From: CAYMLQ01 sp964390795
GTDB lineage: Bacteria; Verrucomicrobiota; Kiritimatiellia; RFP12; UBA1067
Length of the DNA stretch: 7,065 bases
Direction of reading: 5' to 3'
NCBI GenBank assembly: GCA_964390795.1
Contig: CAYMLQ010000324.1
Span: forward strand, 1-7,065
The position numbers were made by a program, and so were the translations under genes. The notes under the pieces are model-generated. The model was given only the letters and a program-made list of their open reading frames with translations, did no database searches and was not told the DNA's origin. Position 1 is the first letter of the stretch. Each line of letters opens with the position of its first letter. This document shows positions 1 to 6,883 of the stretch, one piece after another.

Positions 1-15
1 TTCTTCACAGCTCCG

Positions 16-1203
16 TTAAAAATCGAGTCCCACACCGGCACCTGCCGCCCAGTCGATGTAGTGATCAAGCTCATCATTGCTCAGGCACCACTCGCGCTCG
101 GCGAAGGAGTAGAGCAGCCAGCGCTTGCCTAGCCGGCGTTCAATGCGGACATCAAGTATGCTGGAAGAACGCTCGTAGCGCTCGCCGCCACTCTCCTGCT
201 CCGGGTAGTTATACCAGTTCAAGCAGGCGTTGGTTTTGATCTCCCAAGGCGCACGCTTCCAGCGCAACTGCTGACTGCACTGCAACAGGTTGTAATCGAA
301 ATAGCCGGAGCCGTTGTCCTGACTCAACTTGTAGCTGATCTTGCTCCTCGTCCGCCACTGTTGCGCCTTGTCAAAGTTGTGCCGCCATTGGCCACCCAGC
401 TCGCTCTGTTGATAGACAAGGCTGGTGCCGGAAATGGACTCCCCGTCATGAGAGGCCCTTTCCCGCGAATCATACACAAGATATTTGGAGTGGCCGTACA
501 GCGACAATTCTGACCGGTGGCCATAATTGCGGGTAAGCCGCAGCCCCGCCGATGGCAACCAGTAGGCTGAGATGTCGCCGCTGTAAAGCTGTCGCAGCAC
601 CTCGGTCTCAGCTTGTACGGACCACCCTCCGCCGAGCGTGTGCTTCCAGTACGGGAGCAACGAGTATGTATAGCCGTCAACCAACGTGCGCGACCTGTCT
701 GCCTCGGTTTCCGAGAGGTCGACAACCTGATGCTGATAAAGAAAGTTGAACTGTCCGCCCAGCTCATCCTTCAGTCCTACCGGTGTCGCCGCTTGCACCG
801 TGGCGGTGATGAAACGCTCGTAATCCACTGATGGGGAGTCGAAGTAGCGTGAGTCGTCGAACAGAATGAAACAGGTCGCGTAGGAGCCACTCTCTGTGAA
901 GCGCATCAGTGACACGTCCGCCGAGGTGTTAAAGAACGTGCTGTTTTCCTGGGCAATACTTGAGCGCAGAACATTCTCGCGGTAGCCGAAGCCTGTTGTC
1001 GCATGTAACGTGGCGTCCCATACGGCGAGCGAATGAAGATTGGTGCCTCCGCTGGCTTCGCAATAGAACGGATACAACGTCAGTAACAACACGAGCACAC
1101 GCGCCATAGAGGCGAGGCCCACCTTTCTCCAAAACACGCTCAAGCCCTGTCTGGCAGTAAGCTTTGCGGACACTAGATAGCCGGGGGATCGCTGACTTGG
1201 CAT
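16..1203 (-). CDS. Predicted outer-membrane beta-barrel protein
   Basis: A 395-residue protein that I do not recognise as a named family. After the N-terminal region it is rich in short alternating polar/aromatic segments of the kind seen in transmembrane beta-strands, and it ends in GAGVGLDF. A C-terminal Phe is the usual signal for outer-membrane barrel assembly by BAM. A hydrophobic stretch at residues 35-50 (LVLLLTLYPFY, then CEASGG) looks like a signal peptide with cleavage near residue 50. The 32 residues before it are polar and basic, so Met33 (ATG at 1107-1105) is a possible alternative start. The first ATG is favoured because an AGGA ribosome-binding site sits just upstream of it, inside the end of the regulator gene. 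It starts 3 bases after the stop of the frame-restored NtrC-type regulator, which suggests one transcript and translational coupling. Substrate and function are unknown; an envelope transport or surface role is inference. Confidence 0.72.
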   Translation of the reverse strand: MPSQRSPGYLVSAKLTARQGLSVFWRKVGLASMARVLVLLLTLYPFYCEASGGTNLHSLAVWDATLHATTGFGYRENVLRSSIAQENSTFFNTSADVSLMRFTESGSYATCFILFDDSRYFDSPSVDYERFITATVQAATPVGLKDELGGQFNFLYQHQVVDLSETEADRSRTLVDGYTYSLLPYWKHTLGGGWSVQAETEVLRQLYSGDISAYWLPSAGLRLTRNYGHRSELSLYGHSKYLVYDSRERASHDGESISGTSLVYQQSELGGQWRHNFDKAQQWRTRSKISYKLSQDNGSGYFDYNLLQCSQQLRWKRAPWEIKTNACLNWYNYPEQESGGERYERSSSILDVRIERRLGKRWLLYSFAEREWCLSNDELDHYIDWAAGAGVGLDF

Positions 1204-1206
1204 CGT

Positions 1207-2677
1207 TTATCCTTGCTCGTCCGTGAGGTGTACGGTCGGCTCACGCCGATCGCCATGCAGCCTGTAGCGCACAAAGTCTCGCGTCACGCCAAGCATCCGA
1301 GCCGCGTGCGAAACATTCCCGCCAGACTGATTCAAAGCCAGTTGCACCAGCCGGTTGATCGAGTCCTCCAGTGAAAAGCCCTCGTCCGGGAATTGATAGC
1401 TGACGTTCAGCCAGTCGCCGGGGACACTGGTTGCCAGGTCGGAAGGTGCTGTCCCGCCTGAAAGATTCGCAAAGTCCAACGCGCAGGAGTCTTCAAAGAC
1501 CAAGCCCCGTTCCATTTCGTGTGCCAGCTCGCGAACATTGCCTGGCCAGCGGTGCGCCAGCAAGCGGCGCTTGCCACCCTCGGTGATCTGCCGGGGGGGG
1601 GAGGCGATGCTGCAGACAAAGCTGAGCCAGCAGTCGCTCGCCGAGCTTGAGAATATCATCGCCCCGGTCGCGCAGGGGCGGAAGGTTCGCGCGAAACAGA
1701 TCTAAACGGTGTAGCAAGTCTTCACGGAACTCCCCCGACTCGACGGCAACTCGCAAGTCACGACTGGTCGCCGCAACGATGCGCACATCCACCTCAATCT
1801 GCCGGGTGCCGCCCACGCGCCGGATTCTCCGGTCTTCAATCGCCATGAGCACCTTGGCCTGTATCGCTGCGGACAGGCTGGGCAGTTCGTCTAGGAACAG
1901 CGTTCCTCCATGCGCGGCCTCGAACAGCCCCTGCCGAGCGGCTCGCGCGTCGGTGAACGCGCCTCGCTCATGCCCGAAAAGTTCGGACTCTGCCAGTGTT
2001 TCCGACAGAACGGAACAGTTCACCTCAACAAAGGGTTGCGCGGACCGTGGGCCGTTTCGGTGCAACCAGCGGGCAATGCTGGATTTTCCCGTACCTGTTT
2101 CCCCGGTGATAAGGACGGGCGGCAAACGTGACTGAAGACGGATGTCGGCTGCCAAAATCTTGCCGAGTTGATCCCGAAGAGGCGTGAGCGAACTGCCGAA
2201 GAAGAAGGTCTCATCCCCTTCCACTTCGCGCACATGCTCGGCCACGCGGGTTGATTGCCGAGCCTGACGGGCGCGCCGCATAACCAGCGGAAGCAGCGCG
2301 AAATCAAAGGGTTTTGCGAGATAATCCACCGCTCCCAGGCGCATCGCCTCGACGGCGTTCTCCACGCCGCCTTGCGCGGTCATCACCACCACGCCGACGG
2401 CTGGCGGCAGCACACCTTCCCGCAACAAGTCCAGCCCCAAACCGTCGGGCAGATTGAGGTCGAGAAGAACAAAGTCGAATTCGTGCGTCGCGATCTTCTT
2501 GCGCGCGTCAGCCAAATCTTCAACTCCGGTGACGTCTGCTCCCAGCGCAACCAGATGCGCGGCCAGCCGCCGGCGCAAAAGCGCTTCGTCGTCTACCACC
2601 AAGACGCTCAAACCGGCGAGCGAAGTTTCATTCCCGTCCGTCATGCCACTCCAATTTGGTGTGTTGCATCCAGTCAT
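1207..2677 (-). CDS. NtrC-family sigma-54-dependent response regulator, frameshifted as written
   Basis: A DNA-binding activator of RNA polymerase-sigma-54. Numbered from the ATG at 2677, the receiver domain spans residues 24-135 with acidic pair D29/D30, phospho-acceptor D73, T100 and K122. The AAA+ domain has Walker A GETGTGKS (192-199), a GAFTDA sigma-54 contact loop (239-244) and Walker B TLFLDE (259-264). The second Gly of the usual GAFTGA loop is Asp. The reading frame breaks in a run of nine C on the coding strand (1601-1593); without the shift it would end at 1493. Removing one C joins it to the frame ending at 1207, restoring WPGNVREL and a Fis-type HTH (about 435-474) in a 489-residue protein, a normal length for the family. 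The start at 2644 (MTDGNE) has a GGAG four bases upstream and is likelier than 2677. No partner kinase is in the window. It could be a pseudogene, a phase-variable gene or a sequencing error. Confidence 0.85.
1593..1601. repeat. G9 homopolymer tract at the regulator frameshift
   Basis: Nine consecutive G on the plus strand (C9 on the coding strand) lie exactly where the two halves of the regulator change frame. The first half reads through the tract as Leu-Pro-Pro-Pro-Ala-Asp-His. With eight bases it reads Leu-Pro-Pro-Arg-Gln-Ile-Thr and continues into the conserved WPGNVREL segment. Length changes by slippage in such runs are known both as sequencing errors and as phase-variation switches. 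Confidence 0.9.
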
Positions 2678-2909
2678 TTGTCAAGCTCGCCGGGCTTCAA
2701 GCGGCCCTCTGGCGGTAGGCGTGTTAAAAACGCTACATGATGCCCATCCATTTTTTCTCTTTTTAATAACTAACACACTTCATCTCCCTCAGGCAACAAC
2801 AACCGGTGTCTCCGATAATGGTCACGGCTTTCTCGGACGACGAGTCTGTGTAAAGCACCCGACCGCAAAGCGAAGGCTGACAAGGTTCCGGTAACCCTCT
2901 CGGTTAGAC
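2678..2909. other. Intergenic region between DUF2202 gene and upstream end of the NtrC-family regulator
   Basis: This gap of about 230 bases separates two minus-strand genes. A short inverted repeat TAACC-N5-GGTTA (2892-2906) lies just past the DUF2202 stop but has no U-tract, so it is a poor terminator candidate. The stretch 2745-2775 is clearly AT-richer than its surroundings and could hold the regulator's promoter on the minus strand. I found no convincing -35/-10 pair and no sigma-54 element. No open frame here looks coding. Confidence 0.4.
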
Positions 2910-3521
2910 TCACTCGCCGACGTCTTGCAGCGCCAACCAGGCGTTGAATGCCGCAAGGTGCTTAAACGAACCGTTCAGCAGGTTCTTATAAACAGTTGTG
3001 AGGTCCTTCACGATCGTCTCCGACAGGGCGGTGTTCAGGTCGGCGATGTCCGTCTCTTCAACGAGCACCCCTGCCGAGAGGGCATCAACGAGCGAGGCGC
3101 TTCCGAGCGCGACGACCTCGTCATACAGGGCCTGAAACTCGGGGGTGCTGAACTGGCCGACGCCCAAGCCGGCCACAGGGTCCGGAAGGCCGTACTTGAC
3201 CAGCAGTGTCCCGAGCGCGTTCATGTGGTTCTGTTCGCTCTTGGCGATGTTGCTGAAGATGACCTGGCCGTATACGCCGTAGAAATAGAGGTACGCGTCT
3301 CTCGCTACCTTCTCCTCCTCGCGCATGAACGTCAGGTCGGCCTTCTCCGCCGCCGTCAGCACGATGGCCACGGGTACGCTTTTCGAAAGGGCCACGCGGG
3401 GGCTCTTCGCGCTGGCCTTGGGAGCCGCCTTCGCGAAACCGGCGGGGGCGAGACCGAGCATCAGCGCGACGGCGCCCAAACCCAGCAACCTGCTGGCGAT
3501 AACCGTTGAATGTTGATTCAT
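2910..3521 (-). CDS. Exported ferritin-like DUF2202 domain protein
   Basis: A 203-residue protein with a signal peptide: basic/polar start, hydrophobic core at about 12-24 (LLGLGAVALMLGL), likely cleavage near residues 30-33 (GFAKA). A lysine/alanine-rich linker to about residue 50 follows. The rest matches the DUF2202 pattern I know: MREEEKVARDAY (66-77), FSNIAKSEQNHM (89-100), YGLPDPVAG (110-118), VEETDIADL (154-162) and a late K-H-L (187-189). E68-E70, E96, H99, E155/E156 and H188 are candidate metal ligands of a ferritin-like four-helix di-iron fold; that role is family-level inference and no specific reaction is established. The ATG at 3521 is preceded by AGGAG at seven bases, a strong start. 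It diverges from the kinase operon. A sigma-54-like element about 110 bases upstream and the shared enhancer pair suggest control by the neighbouring two-component system. Confidence 0.88.
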   Translation of the reverse strand: MNQHSTVIASRLLGLGAVALMLGLAPAGFAKAAPKASAKSPRVALSKSVPVAIVLTAAEKADLTFMREEEKVARDAYLYFYGVYGQVIFSNIAKSEQNHMNALGTLLVKYGLPDPVAGLGVGQFSTPEFQALYDEVVALGSASLVDALSAGVLVEETDIADLNTALSETIVKDLTTVYKNLLNGSFKHLAAFNAWLALQDVGE

Positions 3522-3632
3522 GATTGACTCCTGTGTATCTGGCGCATCCCCAACGGGAGGCGCGTGAACCGCAAAGGCGCCTTCCAGCCACCCGGCCGGA
3601 CACTCCGATGCTTTTACCGTAGCAGTCCTTAC

Positions 3633-3647
3633 GCATCATGCGTGCCA
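3633..3647 (-). promoter_or_regulatory. Candidate sigma-54 promoter for the DUF2202 gene
   Basis: On the minus strand the sequence reads TGGCACG-N4-ATGC, with exactly ten bases between the GG and GC pairs that define sigma-54 promoters. The -24 half is consensus; the -12 half has ATGC in place of TTGC, so it is weaker than the other two. Transcription would start near 3621, giving a leader of about 100 bases to the ATG at 3521. The enhancer pair at 3764-3813 would sit about 130-160 bp upstream of the -24 element, a usual distance. Confidence 0.42.
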
Positions 3648-3763
3648 TAACCGATATGCGGTCCGCCAGCGCACGTTTGCTGCCGCATCCCTCTTTCACA
3701 ACGCGTTCTTTCACTCCCGTGCCCGCCAAGCGCCTGAACCTGTCCGATGCCCGGTTCGATCAG

Positions 3764-3782
3764 GTGTGCAAACTTTGCAGCG
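3764..3782 (+). promoter_or_regulatory. Enhancer-like site A (upstream activator site)
   Basis: GTGTGC-AAACTTT-GCAGCG. The bases 3760-3779 match 6752-6771 at 18 of 20 positions. It fits YGC-N3-YTTT-GCA-N2-G, the pattern common to four sites in the window. Its centre lies 31 bp from site B and about 71 bp upstream of the -24 GG of the kinase promoter. It is the likely binding site of the Fis-type HTH of the regulator encoded at 5330-6631. Confidence 0.6.
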
Positions 3783-3794
3783 CGTGACGGCCGG

Positions 3795-3813
3795 GCGCGC
3801 ACATTTTGCAGGG
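3795..3813 (+). promoter_or_regulatory. Enhancer-like site B (upstream activator site)
   Basis: GCGCGC-ACATTTT-GCAGGG fits the shared pattern YGC-N3-YTTT-GCA-N2-G, with a less symmetrical left half than the other sites. Its centre is 31 bp from site A, three helical turns, and about 40 bp upstream of the -24 GG of the kinase promoter. Confidence 0.5.
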
Positions 3814-3842
3814 CGGATCCGCATCTGATGGCAAAAAGCCGC

Positions 3843-3857
3843 TGGCACGGCGCTTGC
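3843..3857 (+). promoter_or_regulatory. Sigma-54 promoter of the kinase-regulator operon
   Basis: TGGCACG-GCGC-TTGC matches the -24/-12 consensus (TGGCACG-N4-TTGCW), with GG at 3844-3845 and GC at 3856-3857 separated by ten bases. Transcription should start near 3869, about 150 bases before the preferred kinase start. Because the operon encodes a sigma-54 activator, this implies positive autoregulation. Confidence 0.8.
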
Positions 3858-4019
3858 GCAACGGTGTGCGGAACGCCGCCAAGCTGCGGACTCAGCCCGG
3901 TCATGAGTACAGCCCGGAAAAAACACGACAGGTTGGCGATGTTGACAAACGTGCGGGGAACGCAGATGATGTGCCCCGTGACTCTCCGCGCGCTTCCACC
4001 GGCGGGACAAAGGCAACCT

Positions 4020-5333
4020 ATGAACAACAGCAGGCGGATCATTTTCTGGCTGACACTTCTGGCCGCTCTCCTTGCGGCCGTCTTCTACCATTTCCTCTAC
4101 GCTTCGTATCAGGCCGAAGTCAACTCCCACCGCAACGTGCTGCGGGTCAGGGGCCAGACCTTGTTGGACGCGATGAAGGCGGGGATACTCGCGCAAGGGC
4201 GAATGGGCCGCTACCGCGGCGACAAGCTGACGATCATCCTTGAAGAGCTTGCCCGCAGTCAGGATGTCCTTGCGATTGCACTGCGCGGTCCTGACGGGGA
4301 GCTCATCGCCGCCGGCGGGCGGCGCGGCGAAATCCCAAAAGGCACGCGCGACGTTCATTGGGATGCGGACCGGCTGGCCATCGCCAACCGGGTCGACTTC
4401 TTTACGGCGCAATGCCATCTGGAAGCCGCGCGCGGCCATGCGCCGGGGGAGAACGCGGAAGGCTCGTTCACCTTTAAGGAAGGGTACTATGAACTGATCG
4501 CGCTGCTCGACTTGTCGGAGGTGAACCGCGTGATCCGGCACGAGCGCATGCAATTCTCGATTTACGCGGGCGTGTCGTCCGTGACGCTGGCGCTCGGGGC
4601 GCTGGCCGTCCTGCTGCTGCTCAAGCGGAAAGAACTGGGCGCGGAACTTGCGCGTTCGCGTGAACACGCCCGACAGGAGGAACAGGCCGCCCGACTCGGT
4701 GCGGGACTCGCGCATGAAACAAAGAACCCGCTGGGGATCGTGAGGGGGCTGGCCCAATCCATCGTCCAATGCTCGAACAAGGACTGCTCCAGCAAGAGCC
4801 GCGCCAACGACATCGTGGACGAGGTCGACCGCGTCATCGGCGGGATCAATTCGTTTCTCGAGCTCTCCCGGCCACCGGAAGCCCGTCCGAACCGCATCGA
4901 CCTCGACGCCTTTTTCGCCGGGTTCCTGCCGCTGGCCCAGATGGACGCGGCCGCCGCCGAAGTCGGCGTGTCTTACGCGCCCTGCGGCCTCAGCGTCATG
5001 GCCGACGAGACTCTCCTGCGTCGCGCCCTGCTGAACCTGATCCTGAACGCGCTGCACGCGTCAAAGCCGGGCCAGTCCATTCGCGTGTCGGCTGAGCGCT
5101 CCGGCGGCACCCTCGCTTTGACCGTGTCCGACGACGGCTGCGGCATCGCGCCTGAGGACTTGCCCCATGTGACCGAGCCCTACTATACGCGGGTCCCCGG
5201 CGGTTCAGGTCTGGGCCTGCCGATCGTGGAGCGGATCGTGTCCGCGCATGGCTGGAGGCTCCGCATCGAGTCCGTCCCGAGCCACGGCACCCGGGCCTCC
5301 CTGGACGGCCTTACTATCGTGGAGCCCTCATGA
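4020..5333 (+). CDS. Membrane sensor histidine kinase of a ZraS/NtrB-like two-component system
   Basis: A 437-residue inner-membrane kinase. TM1 is at residues 7-27 and TM2 at about 182-203, enclosing a predicted periplasmic sensor domain of about 150 residues that I cannot assign to a named family. The cytoplasmic part has a HisKA H-box with phospho-accepting H232 (GLAHETKNPLG), an N-box LLNLILNALHAS with N343, a G1 box DDGCG (371-375) and a G2 box GGSGLGLP (394-401). It should phosphorylate the regulator encoded immediately downstream, whose start overlaps its stop by four bases. The start at 4020 (MNNSRR) puts TM1 directly at the N-terminus and has AAAGG six bases upstream. An in-frame ATG at 3903 would add 39 residues and leave a more ordinary 34-base leader after the sigma-54 promoter, but lacks a visible ribosome-binding site. 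The architecture resembles ZraS/AtoS kinases; the ligand is unknown. Confidence 0.93.
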   Translation: MNNSRRIIFWLTLLAALLAAVFYHFLYASYQAEVNSHRNVLRVRGQTLLDAMKAGILAQGRMGRYRGDKLTIILEELARSQDVLAIALRGPDGELIAAGGRRGEIPKGTRDVHWDADRLAIANRVDFFTAQCHLEAARGHAPGENAEGSFTFKEGYYELIALLDLSEVNRVIRHERMQFSIYAGVSSVTLALGALAVLLLLKRKELGAELARSREHARQEEQAARLGAGLAHETKNPLGIVRGLAQSIVQCSNKDCSSKSRANDIVDEVDRVIGGINSFLELSRPPEARPNRIDLDAFFAGFLPLAQMDAAAAEVGVSYAPCGLSVMADETLLRRALLNLILNALHASKPGQSIRVSAERSGGTLALTVSDDGCGIAPEDLPHVTEPYYTRVPGGSGLGLPIVERIVSAHGWRLRIESVPSHGTRASLDGLTIVEPS

Positions 5334-6631
5334 CGCGCACGCCTCCGGTCATCGCGATCGTCGACGACGAGAAAGGGCAGCGCGAACTGCTCTCGGCAGC
5401 CTTGCGCGCGGCGGGCTATGCCACCTTGCTGTGCGCCGGCGGCCGCGAGGCCATCGAAGCGGCCCCCCGCTCGAGCCTGATGCTTTTAGACGTCCGGATG
5501 CCGGAGATGAGCGGCCTCCAGGTGCTGGCGCACGTTAAAGCCGAGTGGCCCTCCCTGCCGGTGATCCTGCTGACCGCCGTCATCGACGTCCGTGACGCCG
5601 TCGTCGCGATCAAGGCCGGCGCACTGGACTACCTCGAGAAGCCGGTGGATATCGACGAACTGGTCACCGCGGTCGATGACGCGCTGGGGATGGCCGGCCC
5701 CCGTTCCGGTTCGGAGCTGCAGCTGCCCCCTTACATCGTGGCCGAGAGCGCCTCGATGCGCGCGCTACTGGGACAAGCCCTGCGCGTGGCCGACTCGCAG
5801 GTGACGGTCCTGATCCTTGGCGAGAGCGGCGTCGGCAAAGAGGTCATCGCCAGGTTCATCCACGACGCCAGCGGCCGCAGGACCATGCCCATGGTCCGCG
5901 TGGACTGCGGCGCGCTCCCCGAGAACCTCGTCGAGAGCGAGTTGTTCGGCCACGAGAAAGGCGCCTTCACCGGAGCCGACGTCCAGCGCAAGGGCCAGTT
6001 CGAGGTCGCCAACGGCGGAACAGTCTTTCTGGATGAGATCGGCGAAATTCCCCTGACGGTGCAGCCCAAGTTTCTCCATGTTCTGGAAGCTGGGCTCTTC
6101 CGGCGGGTGGGCGGCAGCCGGGAACAGCGGACGGACGCCCGCGTGATCACAGCCACCAACCGCGACCTAGAGGCGCAGGTTCGCCTGGGTAAGTTCCGGG
6201 AAGACCTGTTCTACAGGATCAATGTCTTTCCCCTGCACGCGCCGCCGCTGCGTGAACGCCGGGACGACATTCTGCCGCTCGCGGATCATTTTCTGAAGGG
6301 CCGCAAGCTGCGCTTGGCGCCGGCTGCCGAACGCCTGCTGAGGGCCTACGAGTGGCCCGGCAACGTCCGCGAACTCCGCAACGCGATGGAACGGTCCGCC
6401 ATCCTCGCGCGCGGTTCGCTCATCCTGCCGAGCGACCTGCCGCCCCAGCTCCAGAAGGCCTCCGCCGCGAAAGAGCCGCAAAGCGTTCTCGTCGGCGACA
6501 TGGAGGAGATCCATCGGCGCGCGATTCTCGAGGCGCTCGAGAAGACTTCCGGCAACAAGACGCAGGCCGCCGCCCTGCTCGGCATCAGCCGCCGCAACTT
6601 CATCTACAAGCTCCGCGACTACGGACTGTAA
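5330..6631 (+). CDS. Sigma-54-dependent response regulator (ZraR/NtrC-like)
   Basis: A complete 433-residue NtrC-family activator. The receiver domain (7-118) has D12/D13, phospho-acceptor D54 in LLDVRMP, T82 and K104. The AAA+ domain has Walker A GESGVGKE (164-171), an intact GAFTGA sigma-54 contact loop (211-216), Walker B GTVFLDE (230-236), arginine-rich FREDLFYRINVF and EWPGNVREL. A Fis-type HTH closes the protein at about 391-433 (NKTQAAALLGISRRNFIYKL). Its ATG overlaps the kinase stop (ATGA), so the two are translationally coupled and almost certainly partners. All residues needed for phosphorylation, ATP hydrolysis and sigma-54 contact are present. Sigma-54 promoters with matching enhancer pairs lie upstream of the kinase and downstream of this gene; these are its probable targets. 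A ZraR-like role is by architecture only, so no symbol is given. Confidence 0.95.
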   Translation: MTRTPPVIAIVDDEKGQRELLSAALRAAGYATLLCAGGREAIEAAPRSSLMLLDVRMPEMSGLQVLAHVKAEWPSLPVILLTAVIDVRDAVVAIKAGALDYLEKPVDIDELVTAVDDALGMAGPRSGSELQLPPYIVAESASMRALLGQALRVADSQVTVLILGESGVGKEVIARFIHDASGRRTMPMVRVDCGALPENLVESELFGHEKGAFTGADVQRKGQFEVANGGTVFLDEIGEIPLTVQPKFLHVLEAGLFRRVGGSREQRTDARVITATNRDLEAQVRLGKFREDLFYRINVFPLHAPPLRERRDDILPLADHFLKGRKLRLAPAAERLLRAYEWPGNVRELRNAMERSAILARGSLILPSDLPPQLQKASAAKEPQSVLVGDMEEIHRRAILEALEKTSGNKTQAAALLGISRRNFIYKLRDYGL

Positions 6632-6724
6632 CGGCCCGACGCCCACCGGGACTGTGCCGACACGGCAGGTCTTGGGCGCGCCACCGTCTCGCGCGCGCGG
6701 CCGCCGTGAAGACCATGCGGCCGC

Positions 6725-6743
6725 CTATGCGCTTTTTGCATAG
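6725..6743 (+). promoter_or_regulatory. Enhancer-like site 1 (upstream activator site)
   Basis: CTATGC-GCTTTTT-GCATAG is a perfect 6-bp inverted repeat around seven bases, the most symmetrical of the four copies. It fits YGC-N3-YTTT-GCA-N2-G. Its centre is 31 bp from site 2 and about 135 bp upstream of the -24 GG at 6869. Confidence 0.62.
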
Positions 6744-6755
6744 CTTGCCGCTCAG

Positions 6756-6774
6756 GTGTGCATTCTTTGCATAG
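6756..6774 (+). promoter_or_regulatory. Enhancer-like site 2 (upstream activator site)
   Basis: GTGTGC-ATTCTTT-GCATAG. The bases 6752-6771 share 18 of 20 positions with 3760-3779 (site A): TCAGGTGTGCANNCTTTGCA. Its centre is about 104 bp upstream of the -24 GG, a normal place for an NtrC-family activator to bind and loop to the polymerase. Confidence 0.62.
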
Positions 6775-6867
6775 GTGGCCGTGCCGCCGCAAGAACGGAG
6801 AGCCGCATCGCGGCGCTTATACCCATTTTCGCGGCGATTTGCCTACATTCAGTCTGATAACGCGGCC

Positions 6868-6883
6868 TGGCATACCGCTTGCT
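6868..6883 (+). promoter_or_regulatory. Sigma-54 promoter of the last gene
   Basis: TGGCATA-CCGC-TTGCT fits the -24/-12 consensus, with GG at 6869-6870 and GC at 6881-6882 separated by ten bases. Transcription should start near 6894, giving a leader of about 60 bases to the ATG at 6954. Confidence 0.82.

Larger units (their letters stand above)
3522..4019. promoter_or_regulatory. Divergent regulatory region between DUF2202 gene and kinase operon
   Basis: About 500 bases without a supported gene. From left to right it holds the DUF2202 leader and ribosome-binding site, a weak minus-strand sigma-54-like promoter (3633-3647), a pair of enhancer-like sites (3764-3782 and 3795-3813), a canonical plus-strand sigma-54 promoter (3843-3857) and a leader of about 150 bases before the kinase. 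The kinase frame stays open back to 3747, but that extension overlaps the enhancer sites and the promoter and has no coding character. Confidence 0.6.

Noticed and set aside
2680..2690. TTGACA as -35 box of a sigma-70 promoter for the left-hand regulator
   Set aside because: No acceptable -10 hexamer lies 16-18 bases downstream on the minus strand, and the hit lies too close to the start codons.
2892..2906. Terminator after the DUF2202 gene
   Set aside because: The TAACC/GGTTA stem is only five pairs, AT-containing, and no U-tract follows on the minus strand.
3570..3587. A second minus-strand sigma-54 promoter (TGGAAGGCGCCTTTGC)
   Set aside because: GG and GC are separated by eleven rather than ten bases and the -24 half is poor.
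3831..3839. GCAAAAAGC as a fifth activator site
   Set aside because: On the reverse strand the spacing between half-sites is one base longer than in the other four, the flanks do not match, and it almost touches the -24 element.
3711..5057. Long minus-strand open frame (448 codons) opposite the kinase
   Set aside because: It lies antisense to a kinase with all conserved boxes, its translation is low-complexity and Arg/His/Gln-rich, and it runs through the promoter region. It is a GC-rich shadow frame.
6655..6667. Rho-independent terminator after the response regulator
   Set aside because: The stem is five pairs with a three-base loop and no following T-run.
6845..6862. IHF site between enhancer and promoter
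   Set aside because: The AT-richer stretch matches the IHF consensus in only part of its positions on either strand.
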